A stretch of 64,000 nucleotides of DNA, taken from positions 33,624,713-33,688,712 of the forward strand of contig CM024755.1 in NCBI GenBank assembly GCA_014218235.1, in the 5' to 3' direction. Each line of letters begins with the position of its first letter. Position 1 is the first letter of the stretch. The notes beneath the pieces were generated by a model. That model ran no database searches, was not told where the DNA came from, and saw only the letters and a list, made by a program, of their open reading frames with translations. The position numbers were made by a program, and so were the translations under genes. The DNA comes from Colocasia esculenta (lineage: Eukaryota > Streptophyta > Magnoliopsida > Alismatales > Araceae). Below are positions 23,241-33,412 of the stretch, in pieces.

Positions 23241-23385
23241 CTGTCGACAGGCGATTTGCTGCTGTCGATAGTTACTACATATTTCTGGTTTGAGAGTTCC
23301 TGGAACACTGGGCTGTCGACAGGCGATTCTCATCTGTCGACAGGACATCTGTATCTGTCGACAGGTGAGCTTCAGCTGTCGACAA
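23241..23385. repeat. CTGTCGACAG array in E 3' LTR
   Basis: Copies start at 23241, 23262, 23313, 23334, 23355 and 23376, with spacings 21, 51, 21, 21, 21. Two copies carry one substitution (CTGTCGATAG, CTGTCGACAA). Confidence 0.9.
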
Positions 23386-23675
23386 CTACTGTCCCAAATG
23401 AGCTTCAGGCTGTTCGATGGTTCGTTGAAGTCTTTTTGTGACTTTTCAGTTGTTTCTTGTTGCTTGACTTGTATACACTCGCACCTACATTGAGAAACAT
23501 TATAAGTGAGATACAATGAATGTATAGATGATCAATAAAAGCATGTTCTCATATGTGATTGTTTCTTGCATGTCTTTGTCATTGTCATCATATTTCTATT
23601 ATACACACAACATCAATTAATATTTCTCATCATAAAAAACATTTAATCACAATCATCACACATACGAACCCAACA

Positions 23676-23692
23676 TTCTCCCCTTTTTTGAT
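23676..23692 (-). promoter_or_regulatory. Polypurine tract of E
   Basis: Plus-strand TTCTCCCCTTTTTTG is AAAAAAGGGGAGAA on the coding strand, directly before the 3' LTR. This is the primer for plus-strand synthesis and is typical of Sireviruses. Confidence 0.88.
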
Positions 23693-23958
23693 GATGAAAT
23701 TTTTTTCAATTTATGCACATTGATGTTTCTCCCCCTTTTGGCAACATTCAAAAAGACAAATCATGCACTCATGAAGAGGAATTAGTCAAATAACTTTGAA
23801 TTTCATTCAATTTTCATTCAGGACACACAGTTACAAAAAGTTGCATGACATGACATAAAGAAGGTAAAAGAAGGGAAGATACATGACTGACACAAATGAC
23901 AAAGTGACCCATGACCTAAACCTAGTGACAAAGAAAAAGACTAGACAACCCAAACTCT

Positions 23959-25202
23959 CTAAACATCGTCATTCCCAGGAGCAGGGGGATGACGGAACTC
24001 ATGAAGCTCTGTAGAGAGCCTGGTAAGCCGATGCTGAGTTGCCACACGTGTATCGGCCAGTGCATCCATCCGGGTATCAACATGATCAAGATGAGCATTG
24101 AGATGTTCAAAGCCCGTAGTGATTTGGTTTTGCAGCTGGGCATCTGACCAGTGATAAAATCTCAAAGTGATTGTGCTAGAGCCAGTGGAGCTTGGTTGTC
24201 AGCAGCTTCGCTATCATCTCCCTGAGCATCCATTGGCTCGACTTGGGAGTCTTCATCATCATCATCAGCATCATCATCATCTTTAGCATACACTTCCTCA
24301 ACATTTGGAACTTGACCTTTGAGAGTCTGTGTGATGCTCCCATCCACAAACTTGTACCCCATGCAATGCACCGCAGTGAGATCAAAAGAGCTACGCCATT
24401 TGAGAGTGGTGCATTCAGAGTTAGAGATGGAAATGCCAATAAAGGATAGGAGGGATGTAATGGGGCAGGCATATGACATGGACCTCTTAGAATTTGAAAA
24501 ATATTGTTTTATGAGGTCAACCATAAGTAAAGGAAGGTTAATTTGCTCACATTTCAGGAAATAATAGAAGAGGGACTTATGAACTGTAGTGACAAGTTCC
24601 CTGCTTCCATCTTTGGGAACCAAAAGTGTGGTGAAGATGTGATGAATTAGACGGTTCAGGGGAGGAATAGTGTTGGCATTAAGCTTCAAGTGATCATAAC
24701 TGGGATGATAAAGTTGGTGGGTGATAATTGTGTAGTACTCAGAGGTAGATGGAGGATTAAGAAGAATATTGGCCCCAAAGTTAGGAAGCTGAAGCGCACG
24801 GCTAAAGAGATTGGGAGTGATCTGAGAGCTAGTACCCTTTACCGTGGTATACAATGCCTCATCGACCACAGAAATCTCCAGATTGTTGTAGAACTCCGTC
24901 ACAGCGGTGGGAGAATACTACGTGTGGGAGTACAAAAAGACGGTCCAGCCCTGAGTGTCGAATAGGGGCTGAAGGCCAGGGAACATGTCTTCCAGGGACT
25001 CGAAATCCACGTAACGAGGTTGGACAAACTTGGTGAATGTGCCCCAGATCCTAGAAGTGTGGAGGTTGGGAGGAACAATGAGCTCCGGCAGACGATCGTC
25101 CCAGTGCTTGGTTCGGCGCTCTGTAGTAGCCCTGGAACCTTCGCCGACTTCGGGCGAGATAGGACGCCGTCGAGGGACTGCACGCTTGCCCTTGGGAGCC
25201 AT
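23959..25202 (-). pseudogene. ORF3 of Sirevirus E: Transposase_32-like domain + acidic + coiled coil
   Basis: Starts at 25202 (MAPKGKRAVPRRR), a basic N-terminus that could be a nuclear signal. The body (SPTAVTEFYNNL near 24900; LLVPKDGSRE; PLLMVDLIKQYF; ACPITSLLSFIGISI) resembles the 'putative plant transposon protein' domain (Transposase_32). An Asp-rich stretch (about 24240-24290) is followed by a heptad-like helix (LNAHLDHVDTRMDALAD) ending at a TAG at 23959-23961. The frame is broken by an in-frame TAG at 24918-24920 and a shift near 24165. It occupies the position of the env-like ORF of SIRE1, but I see no signal peptide or membrane segment. The homologue in F confirms both the core and the tail. 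Confidence 0.7.
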
Positions 25203-25942
25203 GGAAAAGGTGATGTCGGAGTGGAGGATCCCTGTGGAGAGGAGGAGAACCGGGAAAAATAGAGACAGAAGGAACTGGAATCAGGGTTTTGGCACCCTGG
25301 AAGGAGGAGGCTAGGGTTGAAAGAGTGAGGAGAGGCTTTTTGGAAGAGGTGGAATAGGTTGAGGGGTTGTGGGTGCCTTTTTAAAGAAGTTTGGAAAGAA
25401 TTTTAAATGGAAAGGGACCCACAAAATCCGGCCAAAGGTCGCGCCGGTTGGGCGTCTGAACCGCCCAGGCCACCGGCTGTCGACAACCAGAAAGGCAGCT
25501 GTCGACAGCTGCTAAGCAGGTTTGTGCCAGAACTATATTTTTGAGGATTTTGAATGGAAATGAGCATGCACTTGTGAGTTTAAGGTTGAGAATAGGTTTT
25601 ATACTCATTACAAAGTGTCATAACCACCAGTATGAAGACACATAAAAATTCTACAATGGTTAAGAGATAATACTCTAGGAATCTTAAGTTATGGCATGTA
25701 TAAAACACCGTTCAAGAACATATGAAGATAAGATAACCTCTTTGAATAAAACCATTGAGAAAAAACATATATCTTAGTGGTGATTTTCAGTTGGTAAATG
25801 AAGGTAATGTCCACATAAACAATTGACAATAGAAAACCCAATGCCTTGAGTCAAGATCATGAAGGCTTCACTCTATTTCTAGCATTGCAAAATATTTTTA
25901 TGATTGAGCAATGGAAAAAACTGGTAATTAGGAACACTTTCA

Positions 25943-26112
25943 CTTTTTGACGTGAAGGTAGACATGAGGGATGCCCGTACCCCCAGTTACTCAGTATGAG
26001 TGACCATCATACCATTTTGCAGAGTTAATGAAGGGACTTTTTGACGTGAAGATAGACATTTGTGATGCCCATGTCCCCGACTACTCAGTAATGATCATCA
26101 TTGCTCTGCCTT
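25943..26112. repeat. 94-bp direct duplication in E
   Basis: Two units begin CTTTTTGACGTGAAG at 25943 and 26037. Each contains GATGCCC, CCCC and ACTCAGTA. The same duplication with the same 94-bp period occurs in F at 41765 and 41859. Confidence 0.85.
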
Positions 26113-26539
26113 TATCCAATTTATTTATTATATATATATATATTTTAAGTTTAAAAATAGGTAGCTTTTCTCCTCTTTTTTACTTTTATCAATCAAGGTT
26201 AATGGTTATTTAAGGTCAAAAGCCAATGTAAAATATTAAGTTCAATAACCGTCTTACTTATCAAACTATTTTGGAAACATGATAATCCACAAGGGAGTTA
26301 TTCAAATGAGTTAAGTTAAGTTCATTAGATTTGGTAAATGTTTGCTAGATGACACAACCTAGACTGAAGCACAAAATATTATTTCAAAATCATTGCGATT
26401 AAATCAATGTCATGGATATTATGTGAGTATGATAGGTTGTAATGATCATTAAGTCCAAATTCTCCCCTTACACAGAGATTGTGAACATACTCATTAAGAA
26501 GGGATGAGAAAACATGAAAAAGTGGCATTAGAAGTGTAT

Positions 26540-26693
26540 CTGTCGACAGGTACTGAATTCCAGTAAGATGTTGGTTCTGGGAGAGGCTATCTGTCGATAG
26601 GTAGATGTGCGATGTCGACAGATATTGAATTCTTTCAGAATCTTTGTTCTGTGAGGACCTGCCTGTTGACAGCAGGGTTCTGGCTGTCGACAG
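26540..26693. repeat. CTGTCGACAG copies outside the LTR (E)
   Basis: Copies start at 26540, 26591 (CTGTCGATAG), 26612 (ATGTCGACAG), 26663 (CTGTTGACAG) and 26684, with spacings 51, 21, 51, 21. Another pair lies at 25477 and 25499. Confidence 0.88.
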
Positions 26694-27169
26694 GCAGTTT
26701 GAAAAATAGTTTGAAGACTTTGATTTGTGAGACATTTGAATCATGTGAATGAAGGACAAAGACACATGAAATATGAAGGGTATCCCTACCAATTTCACTC
26801 ACTGATCCTTACCTTGCTCCCCCATAGTGTGTGCATGTGATGACTCATCATTCAAGCAAGACAGTCAAAGAGATGCACAACATTCAAAGCATTTGCACAC
26901 AACAGAGTCATTCATAAACATGTGAGCACTGAAAATTCATTCTTTTAAGGAGATGCATGTGACAAAATTAAGAGAATCCAAATACCTTATCATGAAGTTA
27001 ATGACCTTTATGTATAAGAAGACTATGGATACTTGGCGGAGTATATTTACTCACGCATAATGAGAGTTTCCAAATAAGCCGAACTTGTTCTTCCACATAT
27101 CACCCTTTAATATACCTCATAGTCACTACACATAAGAACCATTTACTCCTCAATTTGGTATTGGATTCA

Positions 27170-30100
27170 CTAAATTTTGCACAATCCCAATTCTCTTCTA
27201 AGTGTTGTGAACCTATCCTCAAACAGTGGTTTTGTGAAGATATCGACCAGTTGTTTATCAGTGGGAATGAAGTCAAGTACTAGGTTCTTGCTGGCTATCT
27301 CATCCCTCAGAAAATGGTGCCGTATTTCAGTGTGTTTGGTCCTTGAGTGTTGGATCGGGTTCTTTGAAAGGTTGATGGCACTAGTGTTGTCACATAGGAT
27401 AGGTGTGCATCCAATATCAATATTGTAGTCGCATAGTTGACTTTTAAGTCACAACACTTGAGCATCACAACTCCCTGTAGCAACATATTCTGCCTCTGCA
27501 GTGGAGAGTGCAACCGAGTGTTGCTTCTTGGATGCCCACGAAACCATGCAACCACCAAGAAATTGGCAATAGCCACTAGTGCTTTTTCTGTCAATTTTAC
27601 ATCCAGCATAGTCAGCATCAGAATATGAGATTAAGTTAAAGCTACTTCCTGCTGGATACCAAAGACCCAAATCATACGTACCTGAGAGATATCTGAAAAT
27701 CCTTTTAACTGCAACCAAATGGCTTTCCTTTGGACTAGATTGGTATCTAGCACAAAGGCAAACACTGAATTGTATGTCTTGTCTACTTGCAGTAAGGTAC
27801 AGAAGTGAGCCAATCATACCTCGGAATTGTTTTGCATCTACCATTTTACCTTTCTCATCATTTTCCAGTTTTATGCTTGTGTTCATTGGTGTTGAGGCAG
27901 GCTTAGCTTGTTCAAATTGAAAACGTTTTAGTAGCTCCTTGACATATTTTTCTTGATTAATGAAGAAGCCATCTTCATGTTGTTTTACCTGCAAGCCAAG
28001 AAAAAAATGAAGCTCCCCCATTAAACTCATCTCAAATTCACTGTGCATGTGTTTAGAGAACTCTTCACACAGTGATGGGTTAGTGGAACCAAAGATGATG
28101 TCGTCCACATAAACTTGAACAATAATTATATGATTGCGAACCTTCTTAGTAAAAAGGGTTTGGTCCACTTTACCTCTTGAGTAGTTTTTACTCACGAGAA
28201 AATTGCTTAGTCTATCGTACCAAGCTCAGGGTGCCTGTTTCAAACCATAAAGAGCTTTGTGCAACTTATAAACATGGTTAGGCTTTTCATTATCCTCAAA
28301 TCCAGGTGGTTGAGAAACATAGACTTCCTCTTTGATATAGCCATTCAAGAAAGCAGTTTTAACATCCTTTTGAAAAGGTTTGAACTTGTTTCAACATGCA
28401 TATGCTAACAAGATCCTAACTGCTTCAAGCCTAGCTACAGGTGCAAAGGATTTTTCAAAATCTATCCTAAATTCTTGGTTATACCCTTTTGCTATCAGTC
28501 TAGCTTTGTTTCTCACCACTTTACCATCTTCATTTAGTTTATTCCTAAACACCCATCTTGTACCAATGACAGAAATTTCAGGGGTTCTAGGAACTAAACT
28601 TCAGACATTATTTCTTTGAAACTGACCAAGTTCCTCATGCATGGCATCTATCCAAGAGTCATCTTTTAGTGCATCTTCAACATTTTTAGGTTCCACTTGA
28701 GAGACAAAAGCTAAATGATCTTGTTCAACAATTTGTCTAACCTGAGACCTAGTTTGAACTTTATCATTTACATTTCCAATTACATTATCAAGTGGGTGAT
28801 CTTTTAAGTACCTGACATTTGTGATTGTTGAATGACCCGGTTGATCTTGGACTTGAGGAAGTTGATTTTGTGGAGGTTGTTCTTGAGGAGGATTTTCTTG
28901 AGGAGTTTCATCTTGAGGCTCTTCTTCAGTTTCATCATCTTTTCTTCTGAAACGTATTCCCTCATCATCATCATCATACCTATGAAAGTATGCATTGTTA
29001 GTCTTTGTTTCTACTTAAGGTTTTCTTTTTGTTGTCTCATGTTGTTTCCCAAGTATTGTTCTTTCATCTTCATCATCATACCTGCGAGAATTTACATCAT
29101 TAGTCTTTGCATGATACTCATCAAAAACAATATGTGGAGTTTCTTCCACAGTTCTATTTTTATTGTTAAACACTCTATATGCTCTAGAGTGTTCTGAGTA
29201 TCCTAGGAAAATACCTGGATCACTTTTGGCTTCAAATTTATCTAAGTCAACTTTATCATTATTATGAATGAAGGCTTTGGAGCCAAAAACTCTGAAATAC
29301 CCAATACTAGCTTTTTTACTTTTTAAGAGTTCATAGGGAGTTTTCTTCATCGCAGGTCTTACCATGGCTCTATTGAGGATATAGCATGAGGTGTTTACTG
29401 CTTCTGCCCAAAAGCTTCTTGTGAGTTGGCTTTTAACCAGAAGAGTGCGAGCCATTTCCACTAAGGTTCTATTTTTTCTTTCCACTACTCCATTTTCTTC
29501 TGGTGTCCTTGGGGAGGAAAACATGTGATTTATTCCTTGGTTCCTGCAAAAATCAGAAAAAGAGTTATTGTCAAACTCTCCCCCATGATCTGTGCGGATT
29601 GAGCATATTTTGTGAACGTTCCCATGCTCAATCTTATTAAAGAGCTCTTCAAAGACTTTAAGTGCTTCATTTTTGTGAGCCAAAAATTTGATCCAAGTGA
29701 ACCTAGAGAAATCATCTACAATGACAAAACCAAAACGTTTGCCATTGAGACTAAGTGTTCTTGTAGGTCCAAACAGGTCCATGTGCAACAATTCATATGG
29801 TTTTGAAGTGACTATGGGAGCATTTGATTTGAAAGACTTTCTGGTTTATTTTCCCTGTGCACATGCATTACAAAAACTTTCATTTTTATTGAAAGAAATT
29901 TCAGGAAGTCCGCTTGCCAATTTCAGCCTCATGATTTTGTGCAAAATATTATAGCTCGCATGACCAAGCCTACGATGCCACAAAGTCAACTCATCCTATT
30001 TACTTGCAACAAGACACAAATTTTTGTTTTCTGGTTCATCTAAATCAACTAAATAGATGTTATTCACCCTTTTTCCAGAAAACTTGAGACTTCATGTTTC

Positions 30101-30430
30101 TTTATCAACAATTTTATATGCACTTGATTCAAAGATGGCTTTATGGCCTTTATCACACAATTGGCTTATGCTGAGTAAATTATGATTAAGACCATCAACC
30201 AACAACACGTTGTCTATTAAGTTAGAGGCATACTTACCTACCTTACCTGTGCCAATGATTTGGCCCTTATTGTTACCTCCAAAGACAACTTGACCTCTGT
30301 CTTTTTCCACCAGCAGACAGATTTTTTCTTTGTCGCCCGTCATGTGCCTCGAGCAGCCACTATCCAAATACCATTTGTTTTGATTTTGGGCTGCTAGGCA
30401 TTCCTCAGCAGAGTCCTCACTCCTTGCCAT
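27170..30430 (-). pseudogene. pol: pol of Sirevirus E: PR-IN-RT-RH
   Basis: Minus strand from 30430. Protease: YLDSGCSRHMTGD. Integrase: HRRLGHAS...CNACAQGK zinc finger, then LLHMDLFGPTRT, SIRTDHGGEFDN and the catalytic Glu in EENGVVERKNRT. RT about 28600-28000 contains QVYVDDIIFGS and FFLGLQVKQ. RNase H contains YSDADYAGCKIDRKSTSG and ALSTAEAEYVA. The protein ends ELGLCKI before a TAG at 27170-27172. Several in-frame stops (for example near 30094, 29990, 29027, 28600, 28400, 28230) and 27447 break it. Order and motifs are those of Ty1/copia, Sirevirus lineage. Not functional as read. Confidence 0.9.
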
Positions 30431-30463
30431 TAAGCAGTGAATTTCTTCATCTCCTGAGCTTGC

Positions 30464-31498
30464 TTATACGTCCTCGTCTTCATCTTCATCACTCCAAGTT
30501 TCCAACATTGCCTTGGCTTTCTTGAAGGTGAATTTTTCTTTCTTCAATTTCTTCTTGAACTCCAGGCATTCTCCTCTCATATGCCCTGGTTTCTTACACT
30601 CATAGCACACAATCATATCAGATTTCTTGTTAGATTCAAATTTATTTGAAAAAGCTTTCTTTTGAAAAGATTTGGAGTTACCTGAGCCTTTCCTTTTGAA
30701 CTTAAGGAATTTCTTGAACTGTCTAGTGAGCATAGCCATTTCATCATGCTCACTATCACTAGACGTTTCATTGTCATCACTTTCCTGTTGAACATCATTT
30801 TTGAAACTAAAGGAATTTTTGTTGAAAGCTTTTAGAACAATTGATTTTCTTGGATTTTCTTCAGTTTCTTTCCACTTTACATTTATTTCATAGGTCATCA
30901 AGGAACCAATTAGCTCATCTAATTTCATTTTTGAAAGATCTTTAGAATCCTCAATGACGGTGGTCTTAGTATTCCAAGAGGATGGAAGAGACCGAAGTAT
31001 CTTCCTAACTAAGTCACCTTCTAAGTATTCTTTCTTAAGACCTTTCAACCCGTTGATTATTAGCATGAACCTTGCAAACATATCTGATATGGTTTCATCA
31101 TTTTTCATTTTAAACATTTCATACTCAGATATAAGCATGCTAGATTTGGTTTCCCTTACCTCAGACGTACCTTCATAGATGAGTTCTAGCTTGTCCCACA
31201 TTTCTTTTGTTGAAGAGCATGTGGAGACTCTTGAATACTCCTTGGGATGCACAGTGCATTGCATCATGTTCAATGCACTCCAATTCAAGGTGTCTTTTTT
31301 AATCTGTTCCTTTGTCCAAGTATCTTCATCTTCGGGCAGCACATACGCTCCTTTGCTGACGATCTTCCATAGCTCAAAGTCTTGAGCTCTCAGAAAGACC
31401 TGCATACGATTTTTCTAATATGGATAATCAGTGCCATCAAAGAAAGGTGGCCTGGACACTGAATGTCCCTCAGCCATAAACCCCTTGTTAGATTCCAT
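30464..31498 (-). pseudogene. gag: gag of Sirevirus E
   Basis: The start is taken at 31498 (MESNKGFMAEGHS), matching F's gag start. An in-frame TAG replaces the Trp codon kept in F (YPYWKNRM), near 31420. The rest is open: FELWKIV, LNMMQCTVHPKEY, LIYEGTSEVRE, LRSLPSSWNTK and a CCHC knuckle CYECKKPGHMRGEC near 30590. It ends TWSDEDEDEDV. Compared with F it lacks about 0.9 kb encoding a coiled-coil region between the knuckle and the protease. Confidence 0.88.
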
Positions 31499-31559
31499 GA
31501 AATCGAGAATCTCCTGATCGTAAGATCAAGCTACAAAAGCAGTAAATCGGAGAAACCTC

Positions 31560-31571
31560 GCTCTGATACCA
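31560..31571 (-). promoter_or_regulatory. Primer binding site, initiator tRNA-Met (E)
   Basis: Plus-strand GCTCTGATACCA reads TGGTATCAGAGC on the coding strand, two bases inside the 5' LTR boundary. Confidence 0.92.
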
Positions 31572-32319
31572 ATTGAAAGATGTGCGGAATTATCTATTAT
31601 GGTAATCTAGAAGGGGGGGGGGGGGTTGAATAGATTACTTCCAATTAAACCACTATGACCTTCTTTTCGATGGAAACACAGACTTATCAAAATCTCAAAC
31701 AGATTTGATTTGAATTCGAACCAAGATGTATGAGTTGATTAAAAGCAAAACAAATAACAACCTATCTAGGGTGTGAGAAACCAACGTGCCTACCAAGCAT
31801 CTAACGTAAAACGTTCAAACCACAGACACGATGATTTAAGGTGGTTCGGAGTACACAACTTGTGTATCCTACGTCCACCGTCCACACACACACGCAGAAA
31901 GACTGCTTATAAGCGAGTTCGACTCTTACAACACACACACTCAAGTTGTCTGAAGCAAACATGCATTCAAAACAACTAGCCACACGTGAATCAAGCACAA
32001 GGGATGCTTGAATCACAACCACACATACAGATGTATGAGAGATATGAAAAGACAAGAGTTCTGAGGTGAAAGAACAAATCCCAATGAAGAACTCTTGTCG
32101 TTGGTCGTCCAGAAGAACTCCAAGCTTCTCTTTGATGATCCTAAGATGACGTAGAAGCTTGAATCGTGGACGAACCATCTTCAACTCCGCTCGGAAGATG
32201 GATCTTCTTCGCTCTAGATGGAGGGTTGAAGTAGAGCAGTAGGGAGAAGCTTTCTCTCTTGGGTTTTGCTTAGGGTTTTGGTATGGTGGCTTCTTGCTGC
32301 GAAAATACCTCAATATGTT

Positions 32320-32329
32320 CTATATATAT
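32320..32329 (-). promoter_or_regulatory. TATA box, E 5' LTR
   Basis: CTATATATAT on the plus strand gives ATATATATAG on the coding strand. It lies 87 bp downstream of the first palindrome in the transcription direction. Confidence 0.65.
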
Positions 32330-32415
32330 GGGTGTCCATGTTTGGAGAGACGTGGTAAAAGGAAACACCTAAATATAAAACATATCCAAATCTCGTAACT
32401 GAGTTTTCTCTTCGT

Positions 32416-32658
32416 CTGTCGACAGGCAATTTGCTGCTGTCGACAGCTACTGCATATTTCTGGTTTCCAAAACCTTTGAGAGTTCCTGGAACACTGGGCT
32501 GTCAACAGGCGATTCTCATCTGTCGACAGGACATCTATATCTGTCGACAGGTGAGCTTCAGTTGTCGACAGCTACGTACTGTCCCAAATAAGCTTCCAGT
32601 AGCTTGTTTTGTTCTGGATGGTTCATCTGTCGACAGGGGCCTTCATGGCTGTCGACAT
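32416..32658. repeat. CTGTCGACAG array in E 5' LTR
   Basis: Copies start at 32416, 32437, 32499 (CTGTCAACAG), 32520, 32541, 32562 (TTGTCGACAG), 32627 and 32649 (CTGTCGACAT). Spacings are 21, 62, 21, 21, 21, 65, 22. Confidence 0.92.
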
Positions 32659-32920
32659 AAGTTCAGTTGAAGTCTTTTTCTTGATCTTTTTCACTTGTTT
32701 CTTGTTGCTTGACTTGTATACACTCACACCTACATTGAGAAACATTATAAGTGAGATACAATGAATGTATAGATGATCAATAAAAGCATGTTCTCATATG
32801 TGATTGTTTCTTGCATGTCTTTGTCATTGTCATCATATTTCTATCATGCACACAACATCAATTAATATTTCTCATCATCAAAAACATTTAATCACAATCA
32901 TCACACATACGAACCCAACA

Positions 32921-33412
32921 TGTGGTTTGCCGAGCCACTTCAGGAGGGATTGCCGGATGGGGCAAGTCCAGCAGCTAGTGCAGTACACACAGCAGCTACC
33001 GCACTACCAGTACCCTCCCCAGCAGGAGGCACCCCGTCAGCAGCAGCAGGGGCAGTACCAGCAACAGCCTCAGCAGTTCCAGCAGCACTAGCAGTACCAG
33101 CCATACCAATAGCAGCAGCCATTTCCCCAGCACCAGCAGCCACCGCAGCAGCAGCAACCCCAGTAGGCGCCGCAGCGTGGGCGTGGTCGTGGTCATGTGA
33201 TGGCGCTTACCAGGGAGCAGGCTGAGGCATCGAACCTGGTTATAGGTACCATGCCTATCCTTGGTAGAGCTGCTCATGTTTTAGTTGACCCCGGTGCTTC
33301 TCTCTGTTTTGCTTCCGAGGAGTTTTACGAGTCTCTGGTTCGTCACTCCCCTGAGAGGTAGTGTGATGTGATGGTCACAGTTGAGGTCTAGGAACACCAG
33401 TTTTCAGCCAGG
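32921..33412 (+). pseudogene. C gag end and protease
   Basis: It resumes C after E. CGLPSHFRRDC completes the zinc knuckle, then a Gln-rich linker follows with TAG stops at former CAG codons (33089, 33108, 33164). An arginine/glycine stretch leads to the protease ALTREQAEASNLVIGT and HVLVDPGASLCF, where the catalytic D-T/S-G is D-P-G. Further TAGs lie near 33360 and 33388. The protease is therefore doubly disabled. Confidence 0.83.

Larger units (their letters stand above)
22399..23675 (-). repeat. 3' LTR of Sirevirus E
   Basis: 1277 bp, plus-strand ends TGAAAGATGTGCG and GAACCCAACA. It contains a run of about 14 G after AGAA (near 22437), a conserved segment GTGGTTCGGAGTACACAAC (about 22668), a minus-strand TATA at 23148-23156 and a CTGTCGACAG array at 23241-23385. 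The last motif pair present in the partner LTR (32627 and 32649) is missing here. Confidence 0.92.
25203..27169 (-). other. Pol-ORF3 gap of Sirevirus E, conserved non-coding
   Basis: No protein-coding sequence is supported. It holds CTGTCGACAG copies at 25477, 25499, 26540, 26591, 26612, 26663 and 26684 (pairs 21-22 bp apart). It also holds a 94-bp direct duplication (25943 and 26037) and an AT stretch. A block of about 90 bp next to the pol stop (27030-27122) is strongly conserved in F. Conservation of non-coding sequence suggests a cis function, possibly in ORF3 expression. Confidence 0.75.
22399..32920 (-). mobile_element. Sirevirus-type Ty1/copia element E
   Basis: A 10.5 kb minus-strand element flanked by TGTGG (22394-22398, 32921-32925). 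LTRs begin TGTTGGGTTC and end CTTTCA on the coding strand. Read on the minus strand, the order is 5' LTR (32920-31574), tRNA-Met primer site, gag, protease, integrase, RT, RNase H, a 2 kb gap, ORF3, a polypurine tract and the 3' LTR. The domain order and gag/pol motifs are those of the Sirevirus (Maximus/SIRE) lineage. It has several stops, and its LTRs are more divergent from each other than those of F, so it is older. Confidence 0.92.
31574..32920 (-). repeat. 5' LTR of Sirevirus E
   Basis: 1347 bp, partner of 22399-23675, with the same ends. It carries a TATA at 32320-32329 (minus strand), a palindrome array at 32416-32658 and a G run near 31614. The two LTRs differ at many positions. Confidence 0.92.

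Noticed and set aside
24240..24300. CAT/CATC microsatellite as a separate repeat feature
   Set aside because: It encodes the Asp-rich stretch of ORF3 in E and is better explained as coding sequence.
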